Part shown: positions 6,341 through 7,455 of the stretch, one piece after another
Layout of the letters: every line of letters begins with the position of its first letter
Numbering within the stretch: position 1 is the stretch's first letter
Source of the DNA: an uncultured Collinsella sp.
GTDB taxonomy: Bacteria; Actinomycetota; Coriobacteriia; Coriobacteriales; Coriobacteriaceae
Direction of reading: 5' to 3'
DNA: 7,455 nt
Assembly: GCA_958346165.1 (NCBI GenBank)
Contig: CATVQO010000063.1
Location: 1 to 7,455, forward strand
The notes under the pieces: generated by a model
Seen by the model: the letters and a program-made list of their open reading frames with translations, nothing else
The model's database searches: none
What the model was told of the DNA's origin: nothing
Translations under genes and position numbers: made by a program

Positions 6341-6371
6341 CTAGCCAACACATCGAATGGAAGGAACCATC

Positions 6372-7418
6372 ATGCCCCGGTTTTGTACCCATTGCGGCAA
6401 GCTTCTGAATGACGACGAGCGTTTTTGCACCAGCTGCGGAACGCCGGTAACCGATGATGGCCAGGCCTCTCAGTCGCAAGAGGATGCGCAGGCAGCCGAA
6501 CATGCCGCCGCGTCCGATGCCGCCTTCGACACCGCCGCGACCACGGTTCAGTCTGCGCAGCAGCCCACGGCGACTCAGCCCCAACCGGCAGACGTGACCG
6601 TACAGTCCGCCCATCAGCCCGTGCCCGCTCCCCAGCCCGAAGTCGGCACGACGCAGCAATGGACGGCGCCAGCCGGCTCCGCGCCGCAGCAGCCCATACC
6701 GACCGCCGCTCCGCAGGCCGGCGCCCCCGCTGCTCCCAAGAACAACAACGCCCTGCTCATCGGCATCATCGCCGCGCTAATCGTCGTGATTATCGCGCTC
6801 GTCGTGTTCTTTATGATCAAGCCTTTCGACAAGGGCGCCGATGATACCAAGGGCACGACGATCGAGAAGGTCAAGATCGACCACGATAACGACGACGCGT
6901 CCGTCAAGGGCGACCCCAACAAGCTTGACGATGATGATGACGATGACGTCCACGATGCCGCCACCATCAGCGAGCAGAACGTCTACGACCAGCTGAGCTC
7001 CTACTACAGCAGGCTCTCCGATCTTGATCAGCAGGTTCGCGACTGCGCCACCACGTTTAACACGTATTACCTTAAGGATGACCGAAGCTCGCGTCAGTCG
7101 GCCAGCGATGCCGCCGAGGCGCTCGAGGATCAGATCGACGACCTCAAGGACGAGGTCGAGGACCTGGACGTTCCCATCGACTCGCAGAACTACAGCTCGT
7201 GGAAAGACATCATCGCGCTCTACGACGACCTGGAGAATCGCATTGACGTCATTTGCGATGCCTGGGAGATCAGCCTTGAGTACTCCAGCCCCGCCAACCA
7301 CAAGGACGAGATCGTGGCACCGCTGGCGCGCGACAACGTAGCGGGCACCAACGACAACAAATACCGTCTGGACTTTGAGGACCGCTACCCCGGCGCCGCA
7401 CCCGTCGAGGTGAAGTAA
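6372..7418 (+). CDS. Zinc-ribbon, single-pass membrane protein with acidic, helical extracytoplasmic domain
   Basis: 348 residues. I chose ATG 6372 over the in-frame ATG 6357 because GGAAGGA (6359-6365) ends 6 nt upstream and the zinc ribbon then begins at once. Order: zinc ribbon C5, C8, C19, C22 (C-x2-C-x10-C-x2-C); a linker at 27-122 rich in Ala, Gln, Pro and Thr; one membrane helix at about 127-149 (ALLIGIIAALIVVIIALVVF); a highly acidic stretch including seven aspartates at 186-192; then a predicted alpha-helical, coiled-coil-prone domain at 200-305 with an SLEYSSP segment near its end. With the ribbon at the N-terminus and no signal peptide, the ribbon is probably cytoplasmic and the C-terminal part outside. 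Such zinc-ribbon plus membrane-helix proteins are common in Firmicutes and Coriobacteriia, with no general function known. It appears monocistronic; no terminator is visible in the last 37 nt. Confidence 0.9.
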   Translation: MPRFCTHCGKLLNDDERFCTSCGTPVTDDGQASQSQEDAQAAEHAAASDAAFDTAATTVQSAQQPTATQPQPADVTVQSAHQPVPAPQPEVGTTQQWTAPAGSAPQQPIPTAAPQAGAPAAPKNNNALLIGIIAALIVVIIALVVFFMIKPFDKGADDTKGTTIEKVKIDHDNDDASVKGDPNKLDDDDDDDVHDAATISEQNVYDQLSSYYSRLSDLDQQVRDCATTFNTYYLKDDRSSRQSASDAAEALEDQIDDLKDEVEDLDVPIDSQNYSSWKDIIALYDDLENRIDVICDAWEISLEYSSPANHKDEIVAPLARDNVAGTNDNKYRLDFEDRYPGAAPVEVK

Positions 7419-7455
7419 TCCCAACAACTGATCAAAACTTGCGATGAAATAGGGA

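Noticed and set aside
6195..6659. A 154-codon minus-strand frame across the divergent intergenic region
   Set aside because: Its start lies inside the zinc-ribbon gene, its Gly/Arg/Leu-rich composition is that of an antisense shadow, and it would read through the TATAAT box and dyads.
6777..7427. A 216-codon minus-strand frame opposite the zinc-ribbon gene
   Set aside because: Val/Leu/Ile-rich antisense of an Asp/Glu-rich coding region; no motif or ribosome binding site supports it.

Overview
The window looks like chromosomal DNA of a high-GC Gram-positive, most likely a gut Coriobacteriia member such as Collinsella or a relative. This is inferred from the GC-rich codon use, the actinobacterial style of the DNA polymerase III delta-prime subunit, the pairing of tmk and holB with a RicT (PSP1) protein, and the resemblance of the left-edge partial protein to a family I recall from that class. 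No rRNA, tRNA, CRISPR array, insertion sequence or phage gene is visible.

Layout, right to left along the minus strand: a Tat-exported serine hydrolase of the class A beta-lactamase fold (6188-5115); a 62-bp near-perfect palindrome (5059-5120) made of two overlapping hairpins; an extended -10 promoter (about 5008-5016); a tight operon of tmk (thymidylate kinase), holB (delta-prime clamp-loader subunit) and ricT (PSP1-family RNA-processing factor with an unusual arginine-rich tail). After a 102-bp gap with a strong hairpin over the ribosome binding site come comF (phosphoribosyltransferase-like) and, directly coupled to it, a partial gene running off the left edge. On the plus strand, divergent from the serine hydrolase, is a zinc-ribbon, single-pass membrane protein (6372-7418) with its own -10 box and inverted repeats upstream. 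No gene-free stretch exceeds 300 bases.

Function: tmk makes dTDP for DNA synthesis and holB loads the sliding clamp. ricT is a housekeeping partner in the classical tmk-holB-ricT arrangement, where it is thought to act on mRNA processing with RNase Y. comF belongs to the DNA-uptake or nucleotide-related PRT family. The two envelope genes on the right are probably unrelated to the operon.

The items most worth a second look are the palindrome at 5059-5120, whose two deviations from symmetry are compensated inside two smaller hairpins (a REP/BIME-like signature); the hairpin at 1369-1404 that buries the comF ribosome binding site and whose two wobble pairs only work in minus-strand RNA; and the RicT protein, with an extra cysteine cluster and a roughly 240-residue basic low-complexity tail. 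Otherwise the window is mostly ordinary core chromosome.
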